A stretch of 64,000 bases of DNA from Paenalicyclobacillus ferrooxydans (GCF_001399675.1 NZ_LJCO01000048.1:1-64000), one strand, 5' to 3'; positions 1 to 8,179 are shown, counted from the first letter of the stretch. Numbers and translations: made by a program. The notes: a model not told the origin generated them from the letters alone.

Positions 1-2
1 AT

Positions 3-410
3 CTTGTCTGTAGAAGCCATCGACGTGCCTCCTCTACTATTTGCTCGTCACCTTTAGTAGATTGCACTCGATGGCTTTCTCGTCAAGATCCAGCCTTGGA
101 ATTTACACCACTACATGAGACTCTAACTAAGGAAAAGGATGGATATACTCACGTCACATTTCGGCTTTACAAAGGTCTCACTGATCTTATTTCGCTCTTG
201 TTCATTTTCGTTGTTTCCTTTGTAATTTTATCGGTCCGATTTTATGAATTGAATGTGTTCTCTCGGGCAGTATTATCGCTCCTGTGTACCTTTTTTGCAG
301 CGTCAATTACATTTTGCTTTACCTGGCTTTCAGAGGATGGGCAAGACGGGGAAGTCCAACTTGTGGAGTTCGTGAAGCGGATTCTTGAGCTGCGGCGACT
401 GAGCCAATAA
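3..410 (+). CDS. Small membrane protein, 5' end probably outside the window
   Basis: The reading frame is open from the left edge to the stop at 410. The first internal start is TTG at 96, which has no ribosome binding site, so the true start may lie upstream of the window. Two hydrophobic segments are visible, one around GLTDLISLLFIFVVSF and one around SRAVLSLLCTFFAASITF, followed by a charged C-terminal helix ending LELRRLSQ. I do not recognise the family. The first part of the frame (before 96) is rich in Arg, Ser and Cys and does not look protein-like, so the frame could also be the C-terminal remnant of a decayed gene. Confidence 0.45.
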   Translation, partial: LVCRSHRRASSTICSSPLVDCTRWLSRQDPALEFTPLHETLTKEKDGYTHVTFRLYKGLTDLISLLFIFVVSFVILSVRFYELNVFSRAVLSLLCTFFAASITFCFTWLSEDGQDGEVQLVEFVKRILELRRLSQ

Positions 411-484
411 AAGGTCTATATCCTGATTAGTGAACACGTGTGTATAAATATGCAGTAGGTACCAACTGCTGTCCTTGAACATCA

Positions 485-500
485 GGGCAGAAGAACTGAG
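485..500 (+). repeat. GGGCAG-N5-CTGA dispersed motif, copy 1
   Basis: Reads GGGCAG, five bases, then CTGAG. It sits between the left-edge membrane gene and the structured RNA at 490-835. It shares exact spacing with the copies at 4590, 5588, 6572 and 6888. A weaker relative (GGGCAG only, beside an 8-bp inverted repeat at 1392-1413) lies at 1426. Confidence 0.5.
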
Positions 501-835
501 TGCGCCATGAGGCGCTATGTATTGAAGCCACCGACTCCAGTGGTTGGCGAGTACCTCATCCCGCCAAGGCTAGGATGGCATGCGTTGGGTCTGAGCAGAG
601 CCAGGGTTTGAAGCCATCTGACAATGCACCCGTGAGGGGGAACCAACCTCCCAAGATGCGGGGCTAGCCTCGAAGAACTGCTGCGGAGGAATCGTAGTAG
701 TGTGAGATAGGGAAAGCCTGTCACATGGCGAAGGGTTCCAGTTTAAGGTGCATGCGCGTTGACAAAGTAGGGCTCCTCGAAGAGTCCGAGCGCCAAACTG
801 CCCCTTCGGTGGTGGGTCGGCTCGGGCTTATTCTA
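490..835 (+). ncRNA. Candidate structured RNA, possibly HEARO/omega-RNA-like, without a nuclease gene
   Basis: No credible protein is encoded here, but the stretch is dense in short perfect hairpins. They include GCGCC-ATGA-GGCGC near 503-516, CCAC/GTGG near 529-544, paired G-rich and C-rich blocks at 630-660, and a closing stem CCGAGC/GCTCGG at about 786-825. GC-rich, purine-linked blocks of this kind are typical of large bacterial ncRNAs. The length (about 345 nt) and 5' hairpin recall HEARO RNAs, the guide RNAs of IscB/IsrB. No IscB/IsrB gene follows; an acetyltransferase starts at 865. A 5' fragment of a group II intron (domain I) is the main alternative. The family assignment is inference from memory. 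Confidence 0.4.
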
Positions 836-864
836 CAGAAGGAAGAGAATATGGGGGGACTGAT

Positions 865-1326
865 TTGGTAGACGTGTTTGTCACAAGGGTTAAAGATTTA
901 AACGTCGATGACGTGTACCCCCTGGTGCTTGAAAGCGAAAAGGAAGGGTTTCGTTTTGTAAGGCGACTCTACGATGAGTATATGAGTGGAGCAAATCGGT
1001 TCGGCTGTGACGGAGAGGCACTGTTCGTTGCCCGGCAATTGAATCAGATGGTCGGTATATGCGGACTGAATCGAGATCCATATAGACCATTCGGTAACGT
1101 AGGTAGAGTTCGCAGGCTATACGTGCACACTGATTTTCGGAAATATGGTGTCGGCAGACAATTGGTTTCCAACGTTATTATGGAAGCAAGACGGTTTTAT
1201 ACGACCTTGAGCCTAAGAACAGATAATCCCATGGCAGACCAGTTCTATCGAGCGATAGGATTTTCCACGGATCATGCGCCTGATAATGCAACTCACTGGC
1301 TTTCACTGAATCCAGAAAGCGATTAG
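865..1326 (+). CDS. GNAT family N-acetyltransferase
   Basis: A 153-residue single-domain GNAT enzyme, expected to transfer an acetyl group from acetyl-CoA to an amine; the acceptor is unknown. The acetyl-CoA pyrophosphate-binding motif RKYGVG is at residues 92-97, after the beta-strand VRRLYVHTDF. The C-terminal QFYRAIGF is the usual end of the fold. The start is TTG at 865, chosen because a purine-rich GGGGGG stretch lies just upstream. It is one of four GNAT genes in this accessory segment and faces a convergent GNAT gene at 1509-2459. Confidence 0.85.
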   Translation: MVDVFVTRVKDLNVDDVYPLVLESEKEGFRFVRRLYDEYMSGANRFGCDGEALFVARQLNQMVGICGLNRDPYRPFGNVGRVRRLYVHTDFRKYGVGRQLVSNVIMEARRFYTTLSLRTDNPMADQFYRAIGFSTDHAPDNATHWLSLNPESD

Positions 1327-1508
1327 TAGTCGTCTCGTGTTAACAGAGGCGATACTGTGGCACAGGATCGTCTGTCGTATTGCATGGATATACAGTGGCA
1401 GTTCGGCCACTGTTCCGTCGCAATCGGGCAGGAAACACGCAATATGAAATCTAGCGGATTTAAACGTATAATCCGAATGATGTACGAGCCCCTGATGACA
1501 TGCACGGT

Positions 1509-2459
1509 TCAGAGCCACTTTTCAAGCATGTAAAACCCAGGAGAAGGTTGATATCCAAGTCGTTGATTCAATGCAATTATGGATGTATTTGTTGCTTCAT
1601 TGTTGGTAACCGCATAGGTGAACCCTGCGGATTTAGCCCAACGCAATGAGGCGATTTTCAACGCGAAGGCGATAGATTGTCCACGGTATGCTCTATCCAC
1701 AACCGTGCCACCATTGTACACTGTGTTGTCTGGTCTTCCATACAAACTCGCGCTGGCCACCCATACTTCGTCATGTAATGCGAACCACATGCCCTCCGGC
1801 TCGAAAAGTCCGCGTTGCTCTAGTATCTCTTGCTTCCACACCCCGAATTCCGGTAGTGTTCCCCCTGAACTGACAGGCTCATCTTCCAACAGCTTCATCT
1901 CTAAAACATAAAAATTCTGCATATTTTCATCGGTTGTACCCCCTAGCTCCCGGAGGTTAGCGAGACGAACACCTCGTCTATTAACCTGTTCCAATGTCGC
2001 GGAAAACGATTCTGGCTGCCATGCGGACAAATCCAATCGTGACTCAAATGCATGATGCGCGACTTGGAATCCTCTATTTGTTGCGAAAGACAGGCTAGCA
2101 TCATCATTATCACGTATGTTTGTGTTCACATGAATAGCGTGGTTCTGTGTTAGCCAAGCATCTAATTGTCTATACAATAAGGTACCGATTCCTCGGTGTC
2201 TCTCATGAGTCGACGATGTGATGCGCAGGTTAAAATATCCGCTCTTGCTCGCCAATTGGTCAGGAAAACATCGACCAAATCCGACCACTGACTCTGTGCC
2301 GTCTACTACCACATAATAGGTCGTCGGTCCGGCTTGGTCGTCATGAGCTATTTGTCTTCGAAACACCTCTAAGTCCACCGACTTACTTCCGCTGCGATTT
2401 AACATTGATACAACATGTGGCATATCCTCGTAATCACAAGAACGAATTGTGTAATCCAT
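1509..2459 (-). CDS. Tandem GNAT acetyltransferase (two domains)
   Basis: Encodes 316 residues with two GNAT folds. The N-terminal domain has ERHRGIGTLL at about 86-95 in the acetyl-CoA loop. The C-terminal domain has RAYRGQSIAFALK, with the start of a second acetyl-CoA loop, and ends with the typical NQRLGYQPSPGF element. ATG at 2459 is preferred over the upstream in-frame codon at 2522 because the sequence AGAAAGGCGG lies just in front and the protein then begins with the fold's first strand (MDYTIRSCDYED). The substrate is unknown. Its promoter would lie in 2460-2634, next to the group II intron. Confidence 0.85.
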   Translation of the reverse strand: MDYTIRSCDYEDMPHVVSMLNRSGSKSVDLEVFRRQIAHDDQAGPTTYYVVVDGTESVVGFGRCFPDQLASKSGYFNLRITSSTHERHRGIGTLLYRQLDAWLTQNHAIHVNTNIRDNDDASLSFATNRGFQVAHHAFESRLDLSAWQPESFSATLEQVNRRGVRLANLRELGGTTDENMQNFYVLEMKLLEDEPVSSGGTLPEFGVWKQEILEQRGLFEPEGMWFALHDEVWVASASLYGRPDNTVYNGGTVVDRAYRGQSIAFALKIASLRWAKSAGFTYAVTNNEATNTSIIALNQRLGYQPSPGFYMLEKWL

Positions 2460-2634
2460 TTGCGTGTCCGCCTTTCTGAATTTAAATCCCCCAATCGCAA
2501 GCTGGAGATGTATATTGACCACTCTACCATACCACCGCTAATGTAACGTTATGTCGGAGTTATCAAACTACCAGCCACAAACGAGGGCTTACTGCATCAA
2601 CGACCAGTATGGTTCCTGTGCATAAACATTCAGC

Positions 2635-4558
2635 GTGCCCAGCCAAGCTGGGCATGACTAGTCGGTGAAAGTCCGACCGAGGTAGGGGCCAGACCGCCTC
2701 GTAGCTAGCAGACGCCTGGTGGTGAGAGCCTAAGGGTGGAGCATCTGTGAAAAGCCCGTCAGGGTGAAGCAAACTTGCAGGCCGTAACGTGAAGTGAATC
2801 CTGCCGCATCGTTAAATCGGACCCGCAAGGGACAAGAGAGAGCCGAGCGCCGTGAATAGTTGCGAAGGCCATGGGACGCGTGAAGACTCTGGAAGTGCAG
2901 CGCGGAAGAACTCTCCGGTGTAGAGGGATCGGCATGTAAGGAAAGTTGTGTTCGGAACTGGGGAGACCCTCCTCCGCACGGCGGAAGCCGTAACGAGCGA
3001 ACCTATAAGCCAAGCGGTGAAATGGCAAGCTGCGGAAAGGGAGTCGGAGGGGGCCGTAGTACCAATGAAGCGAGGACAACACAACCTCGCGGAGGAAAGG
3101 GCCCACACTTTGTTCACGGGTATCAATGGAGGTAAGAGCGAGTGAATGCAGTGAAATCTGCTAACGACACCAAAGTGAAAGTTCGAGAACTCCAAAGAAC
3201 CCTCTACCTTGCAGCGAAGGCGAAACGTAGTCGCAGGTTTCATGCTCTGTACGACAAGATTTACAGGGAAGATGTCATGTGGGAGGCTTGGCGACGAGTC
3301 AAAGCAAACCGGGGCAGCGCGGGAGTAGATGGAATCACGATTCTACACATCGTGGAGATGTATGGGGAAGGGAGATTCGTTCAGGAGACCCGAGAGCAAC
3401 TAGTCAGTGGGAAATACCGCCCGATGCCAGTTCGGAGGAAAGACATACCCAAGGGAGATGGCAAAAGCACGAGGCCTTTAGGTATTTCCGTTATCCGGGA
3501 TAGATTAGTGCAAATGGCCACGAAAATCGTGTTGGAGTCCATCTTTGAGGCGGACTTCAAGGACTGTTCATTCGGATTTCGACCGAAGCGCAGCGCGAAG
3601 CAGGCTGTTGAGCGGATACGCCAGACTGCGAATCGCGGAGCGGTAAATTGGGTCGTTGACGTGGATATTACCGGCTACTTCAACAAACATTCCACACGAC
3701 AAACTGCTCACGCTCGTGAAGCAGAGGGTCAGTGACCGGAGAACCCTTAAACTCATCAGACAGTGGCTGACAGCCGGGTACATGGAAGAAGGCCTGTTTC
3801 ATGAAACGGCTATCGGGAGTCCTCAGGGTGGTGTCATTTCACCGCTACTGGCGAACATCTACCTAAACTACTTGGACACGGTGTGGGAGAAACAATATTC
3901 TCATCTCGGTACCCTGGTGCGTTATGCTGATGACTTTGTCATCTTGTGCAAAACAGAAATAGACGCTTTGGAGACCATTCAAGTGCTCAAAGCTGTCTTC
4001 AGGAAGCTAGAACTCAGTATGAACAGAGAGAAGTCTAAGCTCGTTCATCTTGATAGAGGCAAAGCGGGATTCGACTTTCTGGGGTTCCACCATCGGCGGA
4101 TGCCGGTGTTGAAGAAGCGAAGGCGTGTGGACTACCCACTACGCAGTCACCCATCCATGAAAGCAATGACAAAGATGAGAGCCAGGGTGACGAAGGAGAC
4201 CTCTCCACGCAACAGGCTCTACTGGAGTCCCGAGCAGATGCTAGAGAATCTAAAACCTATCATACAAGGATGGCGGAATTACTACGCCAGCGTCGATCGC
4301 TCCGTCAGCCTCAGATACTTGGCGAAGGTGGATTATCATATATACCGACGGCTGTATCTGTATTGGCGAAAGAAGCACAAGAAGAGCAAGCTCACTCCCA
4401 CACAAGTCTTTGAACTGTATCGTCGTAAGGGATTAAAGAAACTCAGCCGATACGGACCGCTATAAGGCACAAGGTGAAGAACATCGGAAAGCCGTATGCG
4501 GGAAAACCGCCTGTACGGTTTGATGAGGGGGGGCTGGGCAACCAGTCCTCCACTCTAC
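2635..4558 (+). mobile_element. Group II intron with internal reverse transcriptase
   Basis: The 5' end is a GTGCC-type boundary followed by a perfect hairpin (GCCCAGC/GCTGGGC). About 500 nt of structured RNA come before the open frame. After the reverse transcriptase comes a clear domain V at about 4488-4521 (AGCCGTATGCGG, a GAAAA-like loop, then CCGCCTGTACGGTT) and a domain VI hairpin with a bulged A at 4552. The predicted 3' end is the AC at 4557-4558. Ends are placed by eye and could be off by a few bases. The flanks form a 9-bp inverted repeat (TTCCTGTGC at 2613-2621, GCACAGGAA at 4571-4579), so the intron sits inside a former palindrome. Confidence 0.88.
3142..4465 (+). pseudogene. ltrA: Group II intron reverse transcriptase/maturase, frameshifted
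   Basis: The intron-encoded protein would be about 440 residues: reverse transcriptase domains 0-7, then the X/maturase domain (QGWRNYYASVDRS). There is no HNH endonuclease domain. The catalytic box YADD (VRYADDFVIL) and the GSPQGGVISP motif are intact. The frame breaks at 3685-3687, where an AAA run has one base too many: VDVDITGYFN should run straight into NIPHDKLLTL. The 5' part (from GTG 3142, behind GGAGGT) ends at 3735 and the rest is read in the next frame. One extra A in a homopolymer could be a real mutation, programmed slippage or a sequencing error. Confidence 0.88.
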
Positions 4559-4589
4559 CTTGTGCCGACGGCACAGGAATGTCACTAAA

Positions 4590-4609
4590 GGGCAGCATTC
4601 CTGAAGAAG
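4590..4609 (+). repeat. GGGCAG-N5-CTGAAGAAG motif, copy 2
   Basis: Immediately downstream of the intron. AGGAATG at 4575-4581 and CATTCCT at 4596-4602 form a 7-bp hairpin with GGGCAG in its loop. The segment GGGCAGCATTCCTGAAGAAG is identical to the copy at 5588-5607. Confidence 0.6.
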
Positions 4610-4678
4610 ATAGACCCCACCGAGGACTTTAGCGCACCGTCGACATTCTGAACATAAGTAGAGCTAGGAGGAAGCAAT

Positions 4679-5491
4679 TTGGAATTATCTTTGAACATTG
4701 AATTGGCTCGCAAACTGGAAGGAGACCTGCTTGCGGGCAACAAGGAGCTCATGCAAGTCTGGAACGAAATAGATCACAAGTCAGAGCTGAAGGTTTTAGA
4801 GTTGGAGAACATTTCCGCCGTTTATGGTGGTCCTGATTGCCCGATTAACGAAGCAGTAGGTCTAGGGATGTACGGTCCCGTTCAAGAGGAAATTATTGAA
4901 GCAATTGAGGAATTCTATCGTTCGAACAATCATGACACAGAAATTCGAGTTTGTCCCCTTGCACATGAATCCCTGGTGGAACTGACCCGGAAACGAGGGT
5001 ATGTTCTTAGTGGCTTTTCCTACCGCTGGATTCTTACTTTAGAGTCATGGACATCCCCTTTAATGGTACCCGACTCCAGAACCCGTCTTGCCATGCCTCA
5101 AGATGAAGACAATTGGTCAAAGGCTGTAGCTAGCGGATTTGCTGATCAAGACAACATGTCAGAAACGACTGATTTAACTCTTGAGCATGCTTTCTTTCGG
5201 ATGAAGAGTAGCATTCCGTTCATTGCTGAAGAAAAGGGTAAAGTTGCTGCCGGTGGCGTTCTTGCGCTGAGCGACGACGTCGCCTCTTTGTTCGCAACGA
5301 GCACTTTGCCTTCTTATCGCGGGAGAGGTCTTCAAACAGGCTTGTTGGATTCGCGGTTGCGGTACGCCAAGGACCGCGGAGCACGCATTGCAACGATTGA
5401 AACAGATCCAGGGTCGGGGTCACAGCGCAATGTGGAGAGGGTGGGATTTCAGTTAGCAGACGTTACGGCAGAGTTAGTAAAACACTATTAA
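4679..5491 (+). CDS. GNAT family N-acetyltransferase
   Basis: A 270-residue protein whose second half is a GNAT domain: SYRGRGLQTGLL at about 212-223 is the acetyl-CoA loop and NVERVGFQL the C-terminal signature. The first 120 residues look like a diverged, possibly inactive GNAT half, ending with the RKRGYVLSGFSYRWIL element. The start is TTG at 4679, supported by AGGAGGAA about seven bases upstream. The protein resembles uncharacterised tandem GNATs of Bacillales; its acceptor is unknown. It lies between two GGGCAG-type repeats. Confidence 0.85.
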   Translation: MELSLNIELARKLEGDLLAGNKELMQVWNEIDHKSELKVLELENISAVYGGPDCPINEAVGLGMYGPVQEEIIEAIEEFYRSNNHDTEIRVCPLAHESLVELTRKRGYVLSGFSYRWILTLESWTSPLMVPDSRTRLAMPQDEDNWSKAVASGFADQDNMSETTDLTLEHAFFRMKSSIPFIAEEKGKVAAGGVLALSDDVASLFATSTLPSYRGRGLQTGLLDSRLRYAKDRGARIATIETDPGSGSQRNVERVGFQLADVTAELVKHY

Positions 5492-5587
5492 AGATTTTTT
5501 AATCTATCTGCTACGGTGTCAATCACAAAACCGGCTCCCATCCGTACATAAATATTAACGAGGAATTTTCTGGGTTATGTCGCTCTT

Positions 5588-5607
5588 GGGCAGCATTCCT
5601 GAAGAAG
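5588..5607 (+). repeat. GGGCAG-N5-CTGAAGAAG motif, copy 3
   Basis: Identical over 20 bases to copy 2 at 4590. It lies between the GNAT gene and the small membrane protein gene, preceded by TGTCGCTCTT (compare TGTCACTAAA before copy 2). Confidence 0.6.
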
Positions 5608-5662
5608 CTTTACATGCGAATGGATGAAATTGGTATGATTCCCATGCTGGGAGGTGGCGCTC

Positions 5663-5878
5663 ATGTCACGCACGGGTGGGTTTTTATTTTATCTTGGTAC
5701 TGTTGTTATGGTCGTGGAATTAATAGCGAACATTGTGAGCATTGTGCGTCTCAGTTCCATTCACGCAGTAGGAATGAACTGGGGTTCTACCATTGTCGTG
5801 TTGTTCGGCTCTTTCTATCAAGGTGGAACGTTAATGGGGATAGGTAAAATAATCGAGCTGTTGGAACGGAAACGATGA
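5663..5878 (+). CDS. Small two-helix membrane protein
   Basis: 71 residues starting MSRTGGFLFYLG. ATG at 5663 is chosen because GGGAGGTG stands seven to eight bases upstream. Two hydrophobic stretches (LFYLGTVVMVVELIANIVSI and STIVVLFGSFYQGG) are followed by a short charged end (IIELLERKR). No known family is recognised. It is one of two tiny membrane proteins in this segment (the other at 6638). Confidence 0.6.
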   Translation: MSRTGGFLFYLGTVVMVVELIANIVSIVRLSSIHAVGMNWGSTIVVLFGSFYQGGTLMGIGKIIELLERKR

Positions 5879-6013
5879 CAAGCGGTTGAACGGGGCTTGA
5901 GTTGAACAGCAATGGGGGGAATCTCCATCGCATGATTATACGGGGGAAGTCGGCGGATGCTTATGGGACATAGGAGCAGAAGAACGCAACAAGGGTCACC
6001 AGACAAAGGAGTT

Positions 6014-6481
6014 ATGAGAATGACAGGATATATCATGGAGTTGCGCAAGGCAATCGGGACTAAGCCGATTATCCTTGCAGGTGCTGGAGTAATACTGGAG
6101 GACCAAATGGGACGAATTTTACTTCAACACAGAACTGACAACCATACTTGGGGCATCCCAGGCGGTTCAATGGAACTAGGTGAAAGTTACGAAGAAACCG
6201 CAAGAAGAGAGGTATTCGAAGAAACGGGTCTGGTTGTTGGTGAACTCGACCTTTTCTACTTGAATTCAGGTCAACACACATTTTATAAGTATCCAAATGG
6301 TGACGAGGTTTATATGGCTTGCGTGATTTTTACTACAATTGACTTCACGGGAGAAATCCAAATGCAGGACGATGAAACGGCGGATTTGAGGTGGTTTCAT
6401 CTTCAGGAAATCCCAGATAACATCAATCCAAATGACTATCGTCCAATAAAGGATTTCGTCGCTACACGTTCTCGTTCTTGA
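6014..6481 (+). CDS. Nudix hydrolase
   Basis: About 155 residues. The Nudix box is complete: a Gly-Gly, then ELGESYEE, then REVFEETGL, matching GX5EX7REUXEEXGU, which binds the metal and cleaves a nucleoside-diphosphate bond. The following part (FYKYPNGDEVYMACVIF) is as in MutT-like enzymes of Bacillus; the substrate cannot be told. ATG at 6014 follows AAAGGAG by a few bases. ATG at 6020 is equally possible, and the longer frame from 5957 has no ribosome binding site. Confidence 0.9.
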   Translation: MRMTGYIMELRKAIGTKPIILAGAGVILEDQMGRILLQHRTDNHTWGIPGGSMELGESYEETARREVFEETGLVVGELDLFYLNSGQHTFYKYPNGDEVYMACVIFTTIDFTGEIQMQDDETADLRWFHLQEIPDNINPNDYRPIKDFVATRSRS

Positions 6482-6571
6482 ACAAGCGGCTGCAGCATAT
6501 CTTCAGCAACGCTGTACGTAGGTCAACGCATGAAAATGCACTGTTGATTGTCCATTCGTTGCGGGACAAAC

Positions 6572-6591
6572 GGGCAGTAGAGCTGAAGAAG
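6572..6591 (+). repeat. GGGCAG-N5-CTGAAGAAG motif, copy 4
   Basis: GGGCAG, TAGAG, CTGAAGAAGG, in front of the 51-residue membrane protein gene. Spacing is exact although the five spacer bases differ from copies 2 and 3. Confidence 0.55.
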
Positions 6592-6637
6592 GACTGGAGA
6601 TCGGACTTGACAACTCAGTTGTAAGGAGGACACGTGT

Positions 6638-6793
6638 TTGCACGGAAACGGAAGAAGAGCACTTTTTGCTGGTGTCATCGCCTTACTGTACACCTTAATC
6701 AGCGTTTCGGTAGGGCAGGCACAAAATTTGACTATTCCCCTCGAACTTGGAGCGATTATTGGATTGCTACTATATCTGTGCATTCGCAATTGA
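6638..6793 (+). CDS. 51-residue membrane protein
   Basis: A short gene starting at TTG 6638, with a strong ribosome binding site AAGGAGGA at 6623-6630 seven bases upstream. The product begins MHGNGRRALFAGVIALLY and has two hydrophobic helices (AGVIALLYTLISVSVG and LELGAIIGLLLYLCI) ending at RN. A longer overlapping frame (6634-7023) has basic, cysteine-rich composition and no Shine-Dalgarno match, so I reject it. Family unknown. Confidence 0.55.
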   Translation: MHGNGRRALFAGVIALLYTLISVSVGQAQNLTIPLELGAIIGLLLYLCIRN

Positions 6794-6887
6794 TTCTGTG
6801 GGGATGCAGCGCCTGCGGAAACGCAACAAGGCGACGTCAAATTGTATCAATATGCAGCAAGCGAAGTTTGGCAGTTCTGGGACTCTC

Positions 6888-6903
6888 GGGCAGTTATCCT
6901 GAG
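6888..6903 (+). repeat. GGGCAG-N5-CTGAG motif, copy 5
   Basis: GGGCAG, TTATC, CTGAG, between the 51-residue gene and the DUF1992 gene. It is preceded by GGGACTCTC, comparable with GGGACAAAC before copy 4. Confidence 0.5.
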
Positions 6904-6997
6904 TTACCGTTGAGAATTGTGGATTTTGAGGTGAATGAATGTATCTTAGAGGCAAACCGTTCCGAGCTAACACTAAGGTCGTGTAGGGGGAGATTGA

Positions 6998-7477
6998 ATG
7001 TCCTTTCTGTGGAGAAGACGTAGGCGACTTCAACGTGACCAAATTGTAAAAGAGCAGCCTAACAACACTGAGGCGTCAACCGAGACACCAGAAGAGCCTA
7101 CTGCTCCGACACTGCCCCGTGTCCACGGCGGGAATTGGATGGATGCAGTGATGGAACAACATGCAAAAGACGGCGGGTTCGATAACCTGCCAGGCAAAGG
7201 GAAACCTCTGAATATAGATCTGAAGTCTGATGTATTTGACGGAATTCTTAAAAATGCAGGTGCTGTCCCACCGTGGATTGCACTGCAGCAAGAAATCCGA
7301 CAAGACATACAAAAGGCAGTCTTATTAAAGGAAACCGAGCTGAATGTCGATCTAGACAGTACCATCGCTGAAATCAACACCAAGATACGACGATTCAATA
7401 CGCAATGTCCCACGCCACTACTTCAAAAGCGAAGCGTATCCGCAGAAAATATTGCTGAACGGCTATCGGACTGGTGA
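6998..7477 (+). CDS. DUF1992 (DnaJ-homologue subfamily C member 28-like) protein
   Basis: 159 residues. The family core is plain: MEQHAKDGGFDNLPGKGKPL followed by a helix reading LKNAGAVPPWIALQQEIRQD. DUF1992 proteins are short, soluble and of unknown biochemical role. The first 40 residues are a basic then Glu/Pro/Thr-rich linker (RRRRRLQRD, then TEASTETPEEPT). ATG at 6998 is preceded by AGGGGGAG. It closes the repeat-bearing accessory segment. Confidence 0.85.
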   Translation: MSFLWRRRRRLQRDQIVKEQPNNTEASTETPEEPTAPTLPRVHGGNWMDAVMEQHAKDGGFDNLPGKGKPLNIDLKSDVFDGILKNAGAVPPWIALQQEIRQDIQKAVLLKETELNVDLDSTIAEINTKIRRFNTQCPTPLLQKRSVSAENIAERLSDW

Positions 7478-7671
7478 TTGTCGTGTGGGAACAAATATTG
7501 GAAGAAAGCTAATGTACTAAAAGGGGTTCCTGCTCGACCAGATCGTCATCTGGGGGCATATCTCTCACACGGGTAATCCACCGATTCTGCATATACATGC
7601 GGTGAGCGGCACATAAGGTCTTGCTGCACAAACGGTATGTTGAAGACAGGTATGTTGAATAAGAGGACGAC

Positions 7672-8076
7672 TTAATCAGAACGGCGAATCGTTAACATAT
7701 CGTGAGCTCGTTGCGGATCGTTCATTAATGCCATCTTGTATTCCAACATCCAGTTAAGTGTCTCAAGGATCTGATCCAATTCGTCCTTCTTACGTTCAAC
7801 CTCACTCATCTTTTGGCGAATCCATTCAATCACTTCGAGATTGGAGCTCATATTTGTATCTTGATTTTTCAAGATTTCTTTGAGTTCGGTTAATGAACAA
7901 CCCAACCCCTGAAACTTCTTGACCAGTTTCAGACGTTCGATAGCCTCATCTGAATAGTTGCGGTAGTTATTTTCCTCTCTTCGGACATGCCGACTGTCCA
8001 ACAAGCCTTCCTTTTCATAAAAGCGAATTGTGTAGGCTGTTAACCCTGTCTTGTCGGCTAACTCTTGAATCTTCAT
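7672..8076 (-). CDS. MerR family transcriptional regulator
   Basis: 134 residues. The N-terminal winged helix-turn-helix is typical: MKIQELADKTGLTAYTIRFYEKEGLL, then NNYRNYSDEAIERL. A long dimerisation helix follows. There is no cysteine cluster for metal binding, so this belongs with the small-molecule or stress-type members (AdhR/YfmP-like). It is divergent from the reductase gene at 8180; the shared 100-bp region holds the operator at 8099-8129, so it most likely controls that gene and itself. Confidence 0.92.
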   Translation of the reverse strand: MKIQELADKTGLTAYTIRFYEKEGLLDSRHVRREENNYRNYSDEAIERLKLVKKFQGLGCSLTELKEILKNQDTNMSSNLEVIEWIRQKMSEVERKKDELDQILETLNWMLEYKMALMNDPQRAHDMLTIRRSD

Positions 8077-8098
8077 GTAAATCTCTCCTCAAGATGAC

Positions 8099-8129
8099 TT
8101 GCCTTAGAGTCCACTCTATAGTTTAGACT
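8099..8129 (+). promoter_or_regulatory. MerR-type promoter/operator with 19-bp spacer
   Basis: The -35 box TTGCCT (8099-8104) and -10 box TAGACT (8124-8129) are separated by 19 bp. The over-long spacer carries the inverted repeat AGAGT-CC-ACTCT (8107-8118). This is the standard arrangement for a MerR-family activator and drives the gene at 8180. Confidence 0.8.
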
Positions 8130-8179
8130 GCAATTGTTCAAATGATAATACAACCTAACGGTTTAAGGAGGATATCAAG

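Noticed and set aside
515-724. Minus-strand 69-codon frame across the structured RNA
   Set aside because: No ribosome binding site or family; the composition follows from the hairpin-rich RNA on the other strand.
2759-3243. Long minus-strand frames within the intron's 5' RNA
   Set aside because: They are antisense to a conserved intron RNA and to the reverse transcriptase start; no start signals.
6634-7023. 130-codon plus-strand frame
   Set aside because: It overlaps a better-supported 51-residue gene in another frame, has no start signal and shows a random, Cys/Trp/Arg-rich composition.
7500-7671. Minus-strand reading ending ...EQEPLLVH downstream of the MerR gene
   Set aside because: A protein-like stretch (AHRMYMQNRWITRVRD) is visible, but there is no start codon or family match; at best a remnant, too weak to list.
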